Positions 8,138 to 17,444 are shown, counted from the first letter of the stretch. The stretch is DNA of 64,000 nucleotides from Clostridiales bacterium Firm_16 (GCA_001604185.1 LVAV01000054.1:1-64000), one strand, 5' to 3'. Made by a program: numbers and translations. Notes: generated from the letters alone by a model not told the origin.

Positions 8138-9742
8138 ATGAAGATTTTAGTAGCTGAAAAGATTGCTGCAGATGCGATCCAGTATCTGAAGGACGAAGGT
8201 TTCGAAGTAGACGAGCGTCTCGGTTGCTCCCAGGACGAGATCAAGGGTTTCATCGGTGATTACGATGCTCTGATCGTTCGTTCCGTAACACAGGTTAACC
8301 GTGATCTTCTGGCCAATGCCAAGAACCTGAAGGTCGTAGGCCGTGCCGGTAACGGTATCGATAACATCGATGTTCCGGCCTGCACAGAGAAGGGCATCAT
8401 CGCAGTCAATACTCCGGAAGCCAACATCATGGCAGCAGGTGAGCTGGCTGTAGCACATGCTTTCTCCATCTTCAGAAATCTCTGCCATGCCAATGAGGCA
8501 GCACATAACGACGATTTCCGTCGTGCCCAGATGATCGGTAACGAGCTCGAGGGCAAGACCGCCGGTATCATCGGTCTCGGCCGTATCGGTTCCATCGTAG
8601 CCAGAAAGCTCAAGGGCATCGGTATGACAGTGGTTGCTTATGACCCGTACATCACACAGGAGAAGTTCGATACAGTAGGCGTTAAGCGCTGCGCGAAGCT
8701 GGAGGATCTCCTGGCTGTAGCAGATCTTATCACATTCCATACTCCGAAGAATAAGGAGACCGTCGGCATGGTTGGCGCAGAAGAACTGGCCAAGTGCAAG
8801 AAGGGTGTCCGTATCGTGAATGCCGCTCGTGGTGGTCTGGTAAACGAGGCTGCTCTCTATGAGGCTTTGAAGTCCGGTCAGGTTGCAGCAGCAGCTATCG
8901 ACGTATTCGATAAGGAGCCGTCTTACGATAAGGCTCCGGGCGAGCAGCAGTACCAGAACCCGCTTCTGACTCTGCCGAACTGCGTAGTTACACCTCATCT
9001 GGGTGCTTCTACACAGGAAGCCAACCATAACGTTGGTTCTGCAGTTACCTCCCTCGTGGCCAAAGCTCTGCGCGGCGAGCTGGTTGCGGCCATCAATATG
9101 CCTACTTTCAGCGGTGATATGGCTGCGATCCGTCCTTATGCCAACCTGGCTGAGAAGCTCGGTAAGATCTACTACCAGGCTGAGACAGTTCCGGTCAAGA
9201 AGATCGAAGTTGAGTTCCGTGGCAGCCTGGCTGAACAGGAGACAGGTATCCTGACTCTGTCTGTTCTGAAGGGTTTCCTCTCTGCTCATTCCGATGGACG
9301 CGTAAGCTTCGTAAATGTCCGTCAGGGTGTAGAGAGCCGCGGTATTGAGGTAGTTGAGAGCAAGAGTGCGCAGTGCGAGCGTTACAGCAGCATGATCGTT
9401 GTGAACTTCGTAACCGAGGAAGGCCGTGAGCTTTCTGTTTCCGGTACGGTAGTCGGTGAGGATACTGAGGTCCTGATCAGCTTCTTCGGTTATCAGGCTG
9501 ACTTCTCCATCGCTCCGATCGTTATCGCTATGCAGAATGAGGACAAGCCGGGCATCATCGGTAAGATCGCTACAAAGATCGGCGATCACAACATCAACAT
9601 CAATGCGATGCATTGGGGCGTGAAGCCGGGTTCCACCAAGGCTCAGTCTTTCCTGGCTGTCAGCGAGGAACTCAGCGAGGATGTTCTCGGTGAACTCCGT
9701 TCCATCGATGGCGTTCTGCGTGTAACCCAGCTTTTCTTCTGA
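8138..9742 (+). CDS. serA: D-3-phosphoglycerate dehydrogenase
   Basis: It oxidises 3-phosphoglycerate to 3-phosphohydroxypyruvate with NAD, the first step of serine synthesis. The 534 residues match the long SerA form: a substrate-binding part, a nucleotide-binding domain with GLGRIG (about residues 147-152), the catalytic region NAARGGLVNE and the PHLGAST motif. An intervening domain and a C-terminal ACT domain (from about 465, NEDKPGIIGKIATKIG) follow. The ACT domain suggests serine feedback. A GGGAGG site precedes the start. It forms an operon with the aminotransferase at 7022, and the transcript probably ends at the terminator at 9893-9949. Confidence 0.95.
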   Translation: MKILVAEKIAADAIQYLKDEGFEVDERLGCSQDEIKGFIGDYDALIVRSVTQVNRDLLANAKNLKVVGRAGNGIDNIDVPACTEKGIIAVNTPEANIMAAGELAVAHAFSIFRNLCHANEAAHNDDFRRAQMIGNELEGKTAGIIGLGRIGSIVARKLKGIGMTVVAYDPYITQEKFDTVGVKRCAKLEDLLAVADLITFHTPKNKETVGMVGAEELAKCKKGVRIVNAARGGLVNEAALYEALKSGQVAAAAIDVFDKEPSYDKAPGEQQYQNPLLTLPNCVVTPHLGASTQEANHNVGSAVTSLVAKALRGELVAAINMPTFSGDMAAIRPYANLAEKLGKIYYQAETVPVKKIEVEFRGSLAEQETGILTLSVLKGFLSAHSDGRVSFVNVRQGVESRGIEVVESKSAQCERYSSMIVVNFVTEEGRELSVSGTVVGEDTEVLISFFGYQADFSIAPIVIAMQNEDKPGIIGKIATKIGDHNININAMHWGVKPGSTKAQSFLAVSEELSEDVLGELRSIDGVLRVTQLFF

Positions 9743-9770
9743 TCGACCTGATCCGTTGGAAAAACTCTGG

Positions 9771-9889
9771 ACCTGTAGTTCGCGCAGGTAGTATTCGTTG
9801 AGATGCGCACCGTACCTGCAGGTTGCGCAGACAATGTTTGGTGAAAGATGCACCGCGCCTGCAGGTTCGCAGGCAGTATAAAGTAACAG
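9771..9889 (+). repeat. 43-bp imperfect tandem repeat, about 2.7 units
   Basis: Units begin at 9771, 9814 and 9857 (ACCTGTAG, ACCTGCAG, GCCTGCAG), exactly 43 bp apart. The first two end in ATGCRCACCG or ATGCACCG. Each unit opens with a small inverted repeat, clearest in unit 3 (CCTGC-N6-GCAGG). It lies between serA and its terminator, so it would be transcribed as 3' untranslated RNA. Confidence 0.7.
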
Positions 9890-9892
9890 ATC

Positions 9893-9949
9893 ACTTCCCG
9901 AAGCGGGATCCCGATGTAAACCTCGGGAACTCCTTCGGGAAGTTTTTTT
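9893..9949 (+). terminator. Intrinsic terminator of the serine operon
   Basis: An outer 10-bp stem (CTTCCCGAAG/CTTCGGGAAG) encloses an inner 6-bp stem (TCCCGA/TCGGGA) and is followed by seven Ts. The nested form is unusual, but the T-run makes the plus-strand function clear. Confidence 0.85.
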
Positions 9950-9978
9950 GCCACAATAAAATAGTGAGAAGGGATGGA

Positions 9979-11781
9979 TCAGAAGTAATTCATGCCCACG
10001 AAAAGATCTGCGGAAGTTTCTCCATTGAGATCGATCTCATAGTCGATGCCATGAGAGAATCTTGAGACGGGCATCGTGAATTCGATATTCTCCGCCTCAT
10101 TCTTGTTCAGTGTGGAGAAGAAGGCACGCTGGTTTACGGTGTCGACACCGAAGTAGCGTACGGTGGTGCCCGCCGGAATAGTGACGGTTTGTCCGTTGGG
10201 GTTGCCGTCCGCATCGGTCTGCGGAATGCTCATGTCCTTCTTGGTCACGACGATCTCGTCCTTCTCATAGAAGAAAGAAATCTCCTTCGGGAAACCTTCG
10301 TCTCCGGTCAGGGAACAGGTCAGGACCATGTCGCCGGTGCCGAGAAGATCGGATCTCTGCTGCAGTCTGACCGATGTCGGATCGTACGGATAAGCATCGA
10401 ACTCACCAAAAGGTCCCACATACTCGACTTTCCCGTCGTTAAGACGGAAGATATGAAGCGGGGAGACCGGTGTATCCTGCTTGCTGAACTCAATGTACAG
10501 ACTGAAGCCGTCGTCGTTATGGATGACGTAGTAGTCCATGATGCTCGTGACTTCGCTGTCGTAGTAATCTTCACACGGCAGCGCCTTGTCGTTATAGTAG
10601 ACCTTCAGGTCGACCCGGTGGTAGTTGCTGCACTCATTGGCGACACGCAATGTATCGATATCCCCGTCTTCGTCGAAATCCCAAGCTATCTGGAAGCGGA
10701 AATCGGAGGAGAGGGTGTAGTATTCCGGGGTGGCGGTGAAATAGGAAAGATCCAGACATCCGCCACAGTCGAGTGCCGAAATGATGCAACGGTACTCGGA
10801 AAGCTCTCCGGCAGAGTCGCCTTCCTGGTACAGATACAGATCGTTCTGGGTGAGCCCGAAATCGATCGTGGAAAGATCTCCGGTGTGGATGCGTTCACTG
10901 AGAGTGGTCAGTACATCGTTGTATGCTGCATCGTCTTCGTCGTAATAATCGCTGTCAGTAGATATGCGGAAGGACAGAACGACATCTGCGAGAGCCTGTC
11001 TGTCGGTAACGATGCTTTCCAGCTTGATGGGCTCTGCGGTGACGGGATCGAAGTTGTAGTAGGCACCATCCGATTTCCAATCATAGCCGAAGTGAGTGTA
11101 GCTGTCGACGTTGAAAGACAGCACTTTGCTGTCTGAACGGGAGACGTAGGTGCGGGAGTCGATCTCCATGTGCTCCCAGATCCATTCGTTTCCGTCAGGA
11201 ATGGCTTTCACCGTGTCGGCAAAAGAACTGAGTCTGGTGTCGTATTCCTCGTCGTATTTCTTCTTAAGCGCCCCATATATCTCTTCCAGTTTCTCATTCA
11301 TCTTAGAGTACTTCTGGTCGGTGATCGAGTACATGTCGCAGTGCTCTGTGAGGCGGGCCACTTCGCTTTTCCGTCCCGGCATCAGTTCACCATAACCACG
11401 ATCGATCGCCTGATTGGACAGTGCGACCGTAGTAAGATCGTGGGTGAATTCTGGATGAGCCGGATCGATGGGTTTGGACTGTGTGGTCTCGGATGGTTCT
11501 GTACTTTCAGAGGTCTCCGTAGCCGAAGTTTCTGATTCCGTGGTTTCGGAACTCTCGGAAGATTCCGAGGTTGCAGAGGATTCGGTCGTCGAACCCTCTG
11601 TTTCTGAGGTCTCAGAAGACGCCTCCGTCGTAGTGGCAGAGGTTTCGGTATCCTCGGTTTCTGTTACTTCGGTTTCGTCATCCTTGGTGGTCTGCCTTGT
11701 TGTACGGGTCTCCTTCTGGGTACACCCGGCCAGGGAAAGGACCATTGCCATGGACAGCAGTACTGAAATACAACGTTTCAT
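9979..11781 (-). CDS. Secreted lipoprotein with DUF3298/RsiV-like region, copy 2
   Basis: This 600-residue lipoprotein has a lipobox LAGC near residue 20 and a Ser/Thr/Glu-rich linker to about residue 105. The folded region contains a YNFDPVTAEPIKLESIVTD segment, similar to the 'D..TG..I.LSD' strand of DUF3298/RsiV-like domains. A calcium-loop-like DFDEDGDID follows at about residue 368. It is paralogous to the gene at 11794, which lies just upstream in the same direction with a 12-base gap. The start follows a GGAGG site. The two are probably co-transcribed from the promoter at 13682-13710. The function is unknown; a surface sensor or binding protein fits. Confidence 0.75.
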   Translation of the reverse strand: MKRCISVLLSMAMVLSLAGCTQKETRTTRQTTKDDETEVTETEDTETSATTTEASSETSETEGSTTESSATSESSESSETTESETSATETSESTEPSETTQSKPIDPAHPEFTHDLTTVALSNQAIDRGYGELMPGRKSEVARLTEHCDMYSITDQKYSKMNEKLEEIYGALKKKYDEEYDTRLSSFADTVKAIPDGNEWIWEHMEIDSRTYVSRSDSKVLSFNVDSYTHFGYDWKSDGAYYNFDPVTAEPIKLESIVTDRQALADVVLSFRISTDSDYYDEDDAAYNDVLTTLSERIHTGDLSTIDFGLTQNDLYLYQEGDSAGELSEYRCIISALDCGGCLDLSYFTATPEYYTLSSDFRFQIAWDFDEDGDIDTLRVANECSNYHRVDLKVYYNDKALPCEDYYDSEVTSIMDYYVIHNDDGFSLYIEFSKQDTPVSPLHIFRLNDGKVEYVGPFGEFDAYPYDPTSVRLQQRSDLLGTGDMVLTCSLTGDEGFPKEISFFYEKDEIVVTKKDMSIPQTDADGNPNGQTVTIPAGTTVRYFGVDTVNQRAFFSTLNKNEAENIEFTMPVSRFSHGIDYEIDLNGETSADLFVGMNYF

Positions 11782-11793
11782 AGATTCCTCCGG

Positions 11794-13641
11794 TCAGTCA
11801 GCGTACATCGGACCGGTGAAGAGGTAGTAGGAGGTCTCGCCGTTATAGCGGATCTCGTAGTCGTAATCGTTGTACTGGTTGGTCTTATCTCTCCAGCAGG
11901 CCATATAGAACAGCTCGTTATCGTCCGGGTTTTCGTTGATCGTGGACAGAACTGCCATCTCGTGTTCGGAATCGATGCCGATCAACATGACTGCGGTGCC
12001 GGCCGGGATTTTAATGGTTTCGATATCGTCAGCGAAAGGACCCTTGTCGCTGTACTTGCCGAGTACCATCTTCTTCGTCGTGATACCGAGGTCGATCTTC
12101 TGGTAGAACGGTTCGGTAGGTACCGGTACTCCGTCCGAGCCGATGCATGAACCCGTGATCGTGATGTGACCGGTTCCCATGATGTCACTTCTTGACATGA
12201 AGTGGCAATAGCTCGGGTCGAAGGGGTAGAATGCGAAATCGTGTCCTTCTCCGACAAATTCGACCTTGTCGCCCTTCAGACGGAAGACCAGCTCGCCATT
12301 GATCGGATCTTCGTTGAAGCATGTGAGGTTGATATAGAAACCGCTGTCAGTGTACATGACATTGTCGAGTTCATATCCGTCATCTGCATACATTTCGGAA
12401 TCGATAGTGATAGAGGTGGTATGGTTATTTACCGTGAAATCCAGAGTTTTATCTGTGAAGGAGAAATCGAGTTTGTCCGGTGTTCCGTCTTCGTCAAAAT
12501 CCCAGACAACATTGCCCATGTAGTCAGCCGGCAATGTGTAATACGGTGTGGTCGAGCCAAAGTAATCCATGTTGACACACTTTTCAAGATCAGCGGTCGA
12601 GATGACGAAGGTGTAGACAGCGGACCAGGTATCGAATTTCTGGACGTACATGAACTGAATGGCATTGTGATAGAGAAGGAAGGAAAGATCCTCACCCTTC
12701 TCGATATCGGCGGCGATACTTTCCAAAGCGGCATTCTTTCTCTTGATATCGTTATCCTCCCAGTCTGATCCCGTAAGCGGCTTGTTGTACTTGCTCTTGA
12801 GGGCGGTCGCGAAAGCCTTTCTGTCGGTGATAACATCCGAAAGCTTGATATCAGCGCCGGTTTCGGTGTCATAGTTCAGATAAGTATAACTTGCAGGTGC
12901 ACCTTCTTCTTTAGACGGGAAATCCTCGACGAAGTAGAAAGAGAAAACCTGGCTGTCTGCACGGGTGAAGAAGATAGTGCTCTTGATCGCCGTCCTTCCT
13001 TCGCTCCAGATGTCCTCACTTGTGTACTTATCGACATCTTCGGAGAAGGTCTTGGACTTCTCGTTATACAGATAATCCACCATGGTGGCTCTTCCGTCGT
13101 AGAGGGTATCGAGCAGATTATGCATCTTGTCGAATCCGGGTGTCTTGAAGGTATAGACGGTCATGTCTTTTCTGACATAGGCCATCTGATCATTCGCATT
13201 CTTAGCCAGGGCAGCGACAGCGTCCGTATTTGTTTCCCGATTCAGTTCAGGTTTTGTCAGATCGTGGGACACGGTAAACTTCTTCTGCGGAGCAGGTGTC
13301 GGTGTAGGCGTTGCCTTAGATGTCTCAGATGTTTCCGAAGTCTCAGACTCCTTGGTCGTCTCGGATGTTTCAGACTCGGAAGTCTCAGTAGCAGATTCCG
13401 TAGTGGATTCAGAAGTTTCCGACTCTGTGGTAGATTCCGATGTCTCGGACTCAGTTGTCTCGGAAGCTGTGGTTTCCGACTCTGTGGTGTCTTCGGTTTC
13501 CGATGCGGAAGTAGTGTCTTCCGGCTCAGTGGTTTCTTTCGATTCTGTGGTTGTTCTCTCGGTTCTTGTCTCCTTGGCGGTACATCCTGTAAGGCCCAGA
13601 ACGACGGACAGCGAGAGAGCGGCTGCAATACTACGTTTCAT
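11794..13641 (-). CDS. Secreted lipoprotein with DUF3298/RsiV-like region, copy 1
   Basis: This 615-residue lipoprotein has a lipobox LTGC near residue 20 and a long Thr/Glu/Ser linker to about residue 115, ending in TPTPTPAP. The following domain contains YLNYDTETGADIKLSDVITD, the DUF3298/RsiV-like strand pattern, and DFDEDGTPD at about residue 384. Order, length and motifs match the gene at 9979, so the two are a tandem duplication. A GGAGGA site precedes the start. No catalytic motif was recognised. Confidence 0.75.
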   Translation of the reverse strand: MKRSIAAALSLSVVLGLTGCTAKETRTERTTTESKETTEPEDTTSASETEDTTESETTASETTESETSESTTESETSESTTESATETSESETSETTKESETSETSETSKATPTPTPAPQKKFTVSHDLTKPELNRETNTDAVAALAKNANDQMAYVRKDMTVYTFKTPGFDKMHNLLDTLYDGRATMVDYLYNEKSKTFSEDVDKYTSEDIWSEGRTAIKSTIFFTRADSQVFSFYFVEDFPSKEEGAPASYTYLNYDTETGADIKLSDVITDRKAFATALKSKYNKPLTGSDWEDNDIKRKNAALESIAADIEKGEDLSFLLYHNAIQFMYVQKFDTWSAVYTFVISTADLEKCVNMDYFGSTTPYYTLPADYMGNVVWDFDEDGTPDKLDFSFTDKTLDFTVNNHTTSITIDSEMYADDGYELDNVMYTDSGFYINLTCFNEDPINGELVFRLKGDKVEFVGEGHDFAFYPFDPSYCHFMSRSDIMGTGHITITGSCIGSDGVPVPTEPFYQKIDLGITTKKMVLGKYSDKGPFADDIETIKIPAGTAVMLIGIDSEHEMAVLSTINENPDDNELFYMACWRDKTNQYNDYDYEIRYNGETSYYLFTGPMYAD

Positions 13642-13681
13642 ATATTCCTCCTGTAATCATTATTGATATGAATACGGTGTA

Positions 13682-13710
13682 AGCATAGCACAGTGCCTCT
13701 GGTTAGTAAA
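13682..13710 (-). promoter_or_regulatory. Promoter of the twin-lipoprotein operon
   Basis: On the minus strand TTTACT (13705-13710) is followed, after 17 bp, by TATGCT (13682-13687). TGC directly before the -10 makes it an extended -10 element. It lies about 45 bases upstream of the start at 13641. Confidence 0.6.
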
Positions 13711-13799
13711 TAAATATTGCGCAACAAAGCATCCCCAAACCGGGCGCAAGATGTGATAAGATGGATGAAGAAATGAATAACAGGAAATGGAGTAGATTT

Positions 13800-14102
13800 A
13801 TGGTTAAGCACGTAATCATCTGGACTTTGAAGGACGAGATCTCCGATGAGGAGAAGGTACAGGTTAAGAAGAATATCAAGGAAGGTCTGGAAGGCCTGGC
13901 CGGCAAGATCCCGGGCCTTGTTGAGATCAAGGTATATACCGAGGGGCTTTCCAGTTCCAACACCGATCTGATGCTGGACTCCACCTTCGAGGATGAGGTT
14001 TCCCTGGCAGGTTACGCCGTCCATCCGGACCATGTGGCGGTCGCCCAGAATAAGGTGCGTCCTTTCGCCAAGATCCGCAGCTGTTTCGATTTCGAGGTCT
14101 GA
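13800..14102 (+). CDS. Dabb (stress-responsive A/B barrel) protein
   Basis: This 100-residue protein begins MVKHVIIWTLKD, the usual start of small Dabb ferredoxin-like barrels. It carries the family's central GLVEIKVYTEGL and the later YAVHPDHVAVAQ segment. Such proteins form dimeric alpha/beta barrels; most in bacteria have no assigned function. ATG 13800 is preferred because GGAG lies seven bases before it; an upstream in-frame ATG at 13761 has no ribosome site. It runs directly into surE with four bases between stop and start. Confidence 0.85.
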   Translation: MVKHVIIWTLKDEISDEEKVQVKKNIKEGLEGLAGKIPGLVEIKVYTEGLSSSNTDLMLDSTFEDEVSLAGYAVHPDHVAVAQNKVRPFAKIRSCFDFEV

Positions 14103-14106
14103 TCCC

Positions 14107-14856
14107 ATGAGTGACAGAAAGCGCCGGATCCTGATCGTCAATGACGACGGGATCTATGCAGATGGCCTGCTGCGCCTTGCGCGCGAAGCGGTCAAGTGGG
14201 GCGAAGTCTATGTGGTGGCGCCGGACAGTCAGCGAAGTGCGGCTTCCCACAGCCTTACGATCAACGATCCCATCGATATCCATCCCGTAGACCTGAAGGT
14301 AGATGGTGTGAAGGCCTTCTCCTGCTCGGGTCTTCCGACGGACTGCGTCCGTATCGGGAGTCTGTGTGTGATGCCGCGGAAACCGGACATCGTTTTCTCG
14401 GGAATCAATAACGGTTTTAATGCAGGCACGGATATCCAGTATTCCGCAACTGTCAGTGCGGCGCTGGATGCGGCAATGTGCGGTCTTCCGGCCATCGCCT
14501 TCTCCGAAGGATTCACGGACGACCAGCGGAAAAGCCCCTGGGGGCATATCGTCACCGATACCTATCTCCCGGTGGTGGTAGAAGAACTGTTTTCCGAAGA
14601 ACTGAAACCGGGTGTGGTGATCAATGTCAATTTCCCGGACTGTGACCCTTCCGAGTGCAAGGGCATCCTTAGAGACCGCAAAGTAAGCATGAATACCCCG
14701 TATCTCGATGACTACAGGGTAGAGGAGACTTTCCCGGACGGCGGCAAGCGGTATTCGATCCATTGGCTCAACCGTGACCACGCCGACGAAGGCACCGATC
14801 TTCGCGCCCTGATCGACGGGTACGTGTCCATCGGGATTGTGAATAATATCAGTTAA
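14107..14856 (+). CDS. surE: 5'/3'-nucleotidase SurE
   Basis: This is a 249-residue metal-dependent phosphatase acting on nucleoside monophosphates. It shows the SurE hallmarks: N-terminal ILIVNDDGI with the paired metal-binding aspartates, APDSQRSAASHSLT, and the FSGINNGFNAGTDIQYSATVSAA block. The length matches the family. The start lies four bases after the Dabb stop codon, with GAGGT inside the Dabb gene as ribosome site, so the two are translationally linked. The frame is open further upstream, but the start of homology fixes 14107. Confidence 0.95.
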   Translation: MSDRKRRILIVNDDGIYADGLLRLAREAVKWGEVYVVAPDSQRSAASHSLTINDPIDIHPVDLKVDGVKAFSCSGLPTDCVRIGSLCVMPRKPDIVFSGINNGFNAGTDIQYSATVSAALDAAMCGLPAIAFSEGFTDDQRKSPWGHIVTDTYLPVVVEELFSEELKPGVVINVNFPDCDPSECKGILRDRKVSMNTPYLDDYRVEETFPDGGKRYSIHWLNRDHADEGTDLRALIDGYVSIGIVNNIS

Positions 14857-14877
14857 TTTATTTGGAGGAAGAGTGAA

Positions 14878-15615
14878 ATGAAGATCCGTAACCGAGTTTT
14901 ACCGTGGCTTCTTTCTGCAGGTATGGTCATGTGCGGATCCGCCTGTGGCAAAAGAACGGATGCCTCGGATTCTTCACCGGTGGTGACGACTGTCGGTACA
15001 GTGTCTTCCGAAACCTCCGCGACCACCACATCTGAGACCACCGCCGCTTCCCGGGTCGGGGAAGTGATCACCTTCGGAACCCTGGACGGGGAACCGGTCG
15101 AGTGGATGGTGGTGGACCAGAATGAGAACGGCCTTCTACTTTTATCAAAATATCTTCTGGACTCGAAAGCCTATAACGAGAAATATAACGGGGTGACCTG
15201 GGAGACCAGTACTCTTCGCAAATGGCTGAATGAAGAGTTTTTCACAGAGCTGTTCAATGAAGAAGAACGAAATCAGGTCATCACCACGAAGCTTCAGGTC
15301 GCCGATAACCCGGACTACGGGACACCGGGCGGCAATCCCACGGAGGATAAGCTTTTCCTTCTGAGCCTGGATGAAGTGGCCAGGTATCTGCCGACTCCGA
15401 AGGACCGTGCCTGCACGCCGATCAAGCACGCCATCGATGACAAGATCTGGGTGTGCGAAGAAGGAACCTGCTATTGGTGGCTGATCTCTCCCGGCTTCGA
15501 TGAGTATAACGCCTGCATGATCGATACCTCCGGATTTATCGGAAGGATGGGATACCGCGTCCATAACCGTAATCTCGGAATCCGTCCCGCTTTCTGGCTG
15601 AAGACGGAAGCGTGA
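14878..15615 (+). CDS. DUF6273 lipoprotein
   Basis: This 245-residue lipoprotein has a signal peptide ending in GSAC near residue 23, a Ser/Thr linker to about residue 60, and a domain beginning ITFGTLDGEPVEWMVVD. The domain ends in the WWLISPGF...YRVHNRNLGIRPAFWL pattern of DUF6273. That domain is common in secreted proteins of gut Clostridia and has no known activity. GGAGG lies 9 bases before the start. It follows surE by 21 bases, so it may share that transcript. Confidence 0.8.
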   Translation: MKIRNRVLPWLLSAGMVMCGSACGKRTDASDSSPVVTTVGTVSSETSATTTSETTAASRVGEVITFGTLDGEPVEWMVVDQNENGLLLLSKYLLDSKAYNEKYNGVTWETSTLRKWLNEEFFTELFNEEERNQVITTKLQVADNPDYGTPGGNPTEDKLFLLSLDEVARYLPTPKDRACTPIKHAIDDKIWVCEEGTCYWWLISPGFDEYNACMIDTSGFIGRMGYRVHNRNLGIRPAFWLKTEA

Positions 15616-15641
15616 GAAGTATCTTCGCGGATCGCATCAGG

Positions 15642-15670
15642 TTGACTTCAAAAATCAAAGAAGTTAGAAT
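15642..15670 (+). promoter_or_regulatory. Promoter of the first ABC exporter pair
   Basis: TTGACT (15642-15647), a 17-bp spacer and TAGAAT (15665-15670). The -10 region includes GTTAG, half of the palindrome found at the MarR promoter at 19430-19473, but the second half is absent here. Confidence 0.6.
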
Positions 15671-15716
15671 TTTATAGTCTGGGATTATATATTGACAGAA
15701 GAAGGAATAAGGAAAT

Positions 15717-17444
15717 ATGATTAAGCAACTATTGAGCTCTGTAAGGGAGTATAGATTCCCTTCGCTTATAGCGCCGGTCCTGGTGGCCGGACAGGTTGCG
15801 ATGGAAGTGCTTCTTATCGACAAGACAGGAACCCTGATCGATAACGGAATCGAGGCTGGGGACATGAGTTATGTCTGGAGATCGGGTATCTTTCTGCTCA
15901 TCTGTTTGCTTGTTGCCTCACTTTTCAGTGCTTTGTCAGGCCGGGCGGCTGCGATTGCCGGAGCCGGATTTGCGAATAATCTTCGACGTGACATGTACTA
16001 TAAGATCCAGGATTATTCTTTCTCCAATATCGATAAATTCAAGACATCCAGTATTGTTACACGATTGACCATGGATGTGTCCAATGTTTCCGGGGCGTAT
16101 CAGATGCTGCTCAGTGCGGCTGTCCGGGCTCCGATCATGCTGATCATCGCGACCTTTTCCAGTTTCCGCCGAAGTCCGAAGCTTACGCTGATCCTTGTTG
16201 GTGTGGCTCCTTTCCTGGTAGCGGGAGTGGCTCTTATCCTGCGCTATGCCCATCCGAAATTCCTGCGGATGTTGACGACTACGGACCAGATGAACAATGT
16301 GGTCCAGGAGAATGTGCGCGGCATCCGGGTAGTCAAATCTTACGTAAGAGAAAACCATGAGATCAAGAAGTTCTCCAATGTATCGCAGAGTATCTGTGAT
16401 GACTCGATCCGGGCAGAAGGTGCTCTCAGTCTTAGTAATCCGTTGATGATCACCAGTATTTACGTTTCCATGATCGTGATCTCCTGGTTCGGAGCGAAAA
16501 TGATCGTTGTGAAGGATATGTCCACCGGCGATATGCAGACGTTACTGGCCTTAAATCTGGAGATCCTGTCCAGCCTCATGATGCTTTCCATGATCATTGT
16601 ATCGCTAGTCATGTCCCATGCCTCGGCCAAGCGTATCGTTGAGATCCTGGATGAAGAACCGGATATCGTGAACCCGAAGGATCCGGTCATGGAGGTCAAG
16701 GACGGATCCATTGATTTCGATCATGTGTATTTCAGTTATTCGAAGCAGAAGGACAGAAGCTGCCTTACGGATATCGATATCCATGTCCGGACCGGTGAGA
16801 CCGTGGGGATCATCGGCGGAACCGGCGTGGGCAAGTCCTCTCTGATCCAACTGATCCCAAGACTTTATGATGTTACGGACGGAGACGTCAAGATCGGCGG
16901 CATCGATGTCAGAAACTACGATCTGGAAACGCTTCGAGATAATGTCTCCGTGGTATTGCAGAAGAATGAACTGTTTGCCGGGACCATCAAGGAAAACCTC
17001 AGATGGGGTAATCCGGAGGCAACGGACGAAGAACTGGAACGTGCATGCGAGATTGCCCAGGCGGACTCCTTTATCCGGTCTTTCCCGGATGGATATGACA
17101 CGCATATCGAGCAGGGCGGCACGAACGTTTCCGGCGGACAGAAGCAGAGACTTTGTATCGCCAGAGCCCTTCTGAAGAAGCCGAAGATCCTGATCCTGGA
17201 TGATTCCACCAGTGCAGTAGATACCGCTACAGATGCCAAGATCCGCAAAGGCCTTGCGGATTACGCACCGGGTATGACGAAGCTGATCATTGCCCAGCGT
17301 ATCTCCTCTGTTGAACAGGCGGATCAGATCATCGTGCTGGATAATGGTAAGATCAGCGGGGTAGGTACCCATCAGGAACTGCTGGCCAACAATGCCATTT
17401 ACAAAGAAGTATACGAATCCCAGAAGAAGGGAGGCGATGAGTGA
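15717..17444 (+). CDS. ABC exporter half-transporter, degenerate-site subunit (pair 1)
   Basis: This 575-residue protein has six membrane helices (residues 1-310) fused to an ATPase domain: Walker A GGTGVGKSS (about 367), signature VSGGQKQR (about 469) and Walker B ILILDDSTSAVD (about 489-500). Aspartate replaces the catalytic glutamate after Walker B, as in one subunit of heterodimeric exporters. The partner is the next gene, which overlaps it by one base (TGATG). In the first helix, LLIDKTGTLIDNG replaces the hydrophobic LMPILMAKLIDNG of the copy at 20000. That puts charges where the paralogue has none, and hints at divergence or damage. The substrate is unknown; multidrug or peptide export is likely. 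Confidence 0.9.
   Translation: MIKQLLSSVREYRFPSLIAPVLVAGQVAMEVLLIDKTGTLIDNGIEAGDMSYVWRSGIFLLICLLVASLFSALSGRAAAIAGAGFANNLRRDMYYKIQDYSFSNIDKFKTSSIVTRLTMDVSNVSGAYQMLLSAAVRAPIMLIIATFSSFRRSPKLTLILVGVAPFLVAGVALILRYAHPKFLRMLTTTDQMNNVVQENVRGIRVVKSYVRENHEIKKFSNVSQSICDDSIRAEGALSLSNPLMITSIYVSMIVISWFGAKMIVVKDMSTGDMQTLLALNLEILSSLMMLSMIIVSLVMSHASAKRIVEILDEEPDIVNPKDPVMEVKDGSIDFDHVYFSYSKQKDRSCLTDIDIHVRTGETVGIIGGTGVGKSSLIQLIPRLYDVTDGDVKIGGIDVRNYDLETLRDNVSVVLQKNELFAGTIKENLRWGNPEATDEELERACEIAQADSFIRSFPDGYDTHIEQGGTNVSGGQKQRLCIARALLKKPKILILDDSTSAVDTATDAKIRKGLADYAPGMTKLIIAQRISSVEQADQIIVLDNGKISGVGTHQELLANNAIYKEVYESQKKGGDE

Noticed and set aside
9771-9889. CRISPR array
   Set aside because: Fewer than three units of a continuous 43-bp repeat, with no unique spacers between conserved repeats and no cas genes.
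10189-11136. A 315-codon frame opposite the lipoprotein at 9979
   Set aside because: The minus-strand protein has a signal peptide, lipobox and a clear paralogue next door, so the plus-strand frame is a shadow.
15717-17444. Pseudogene call for the first exporter subunit
   Set aside because: The reading frame is complete and the ATPase motifs are intact; only the first helix differs, which is not enough to call it broken.
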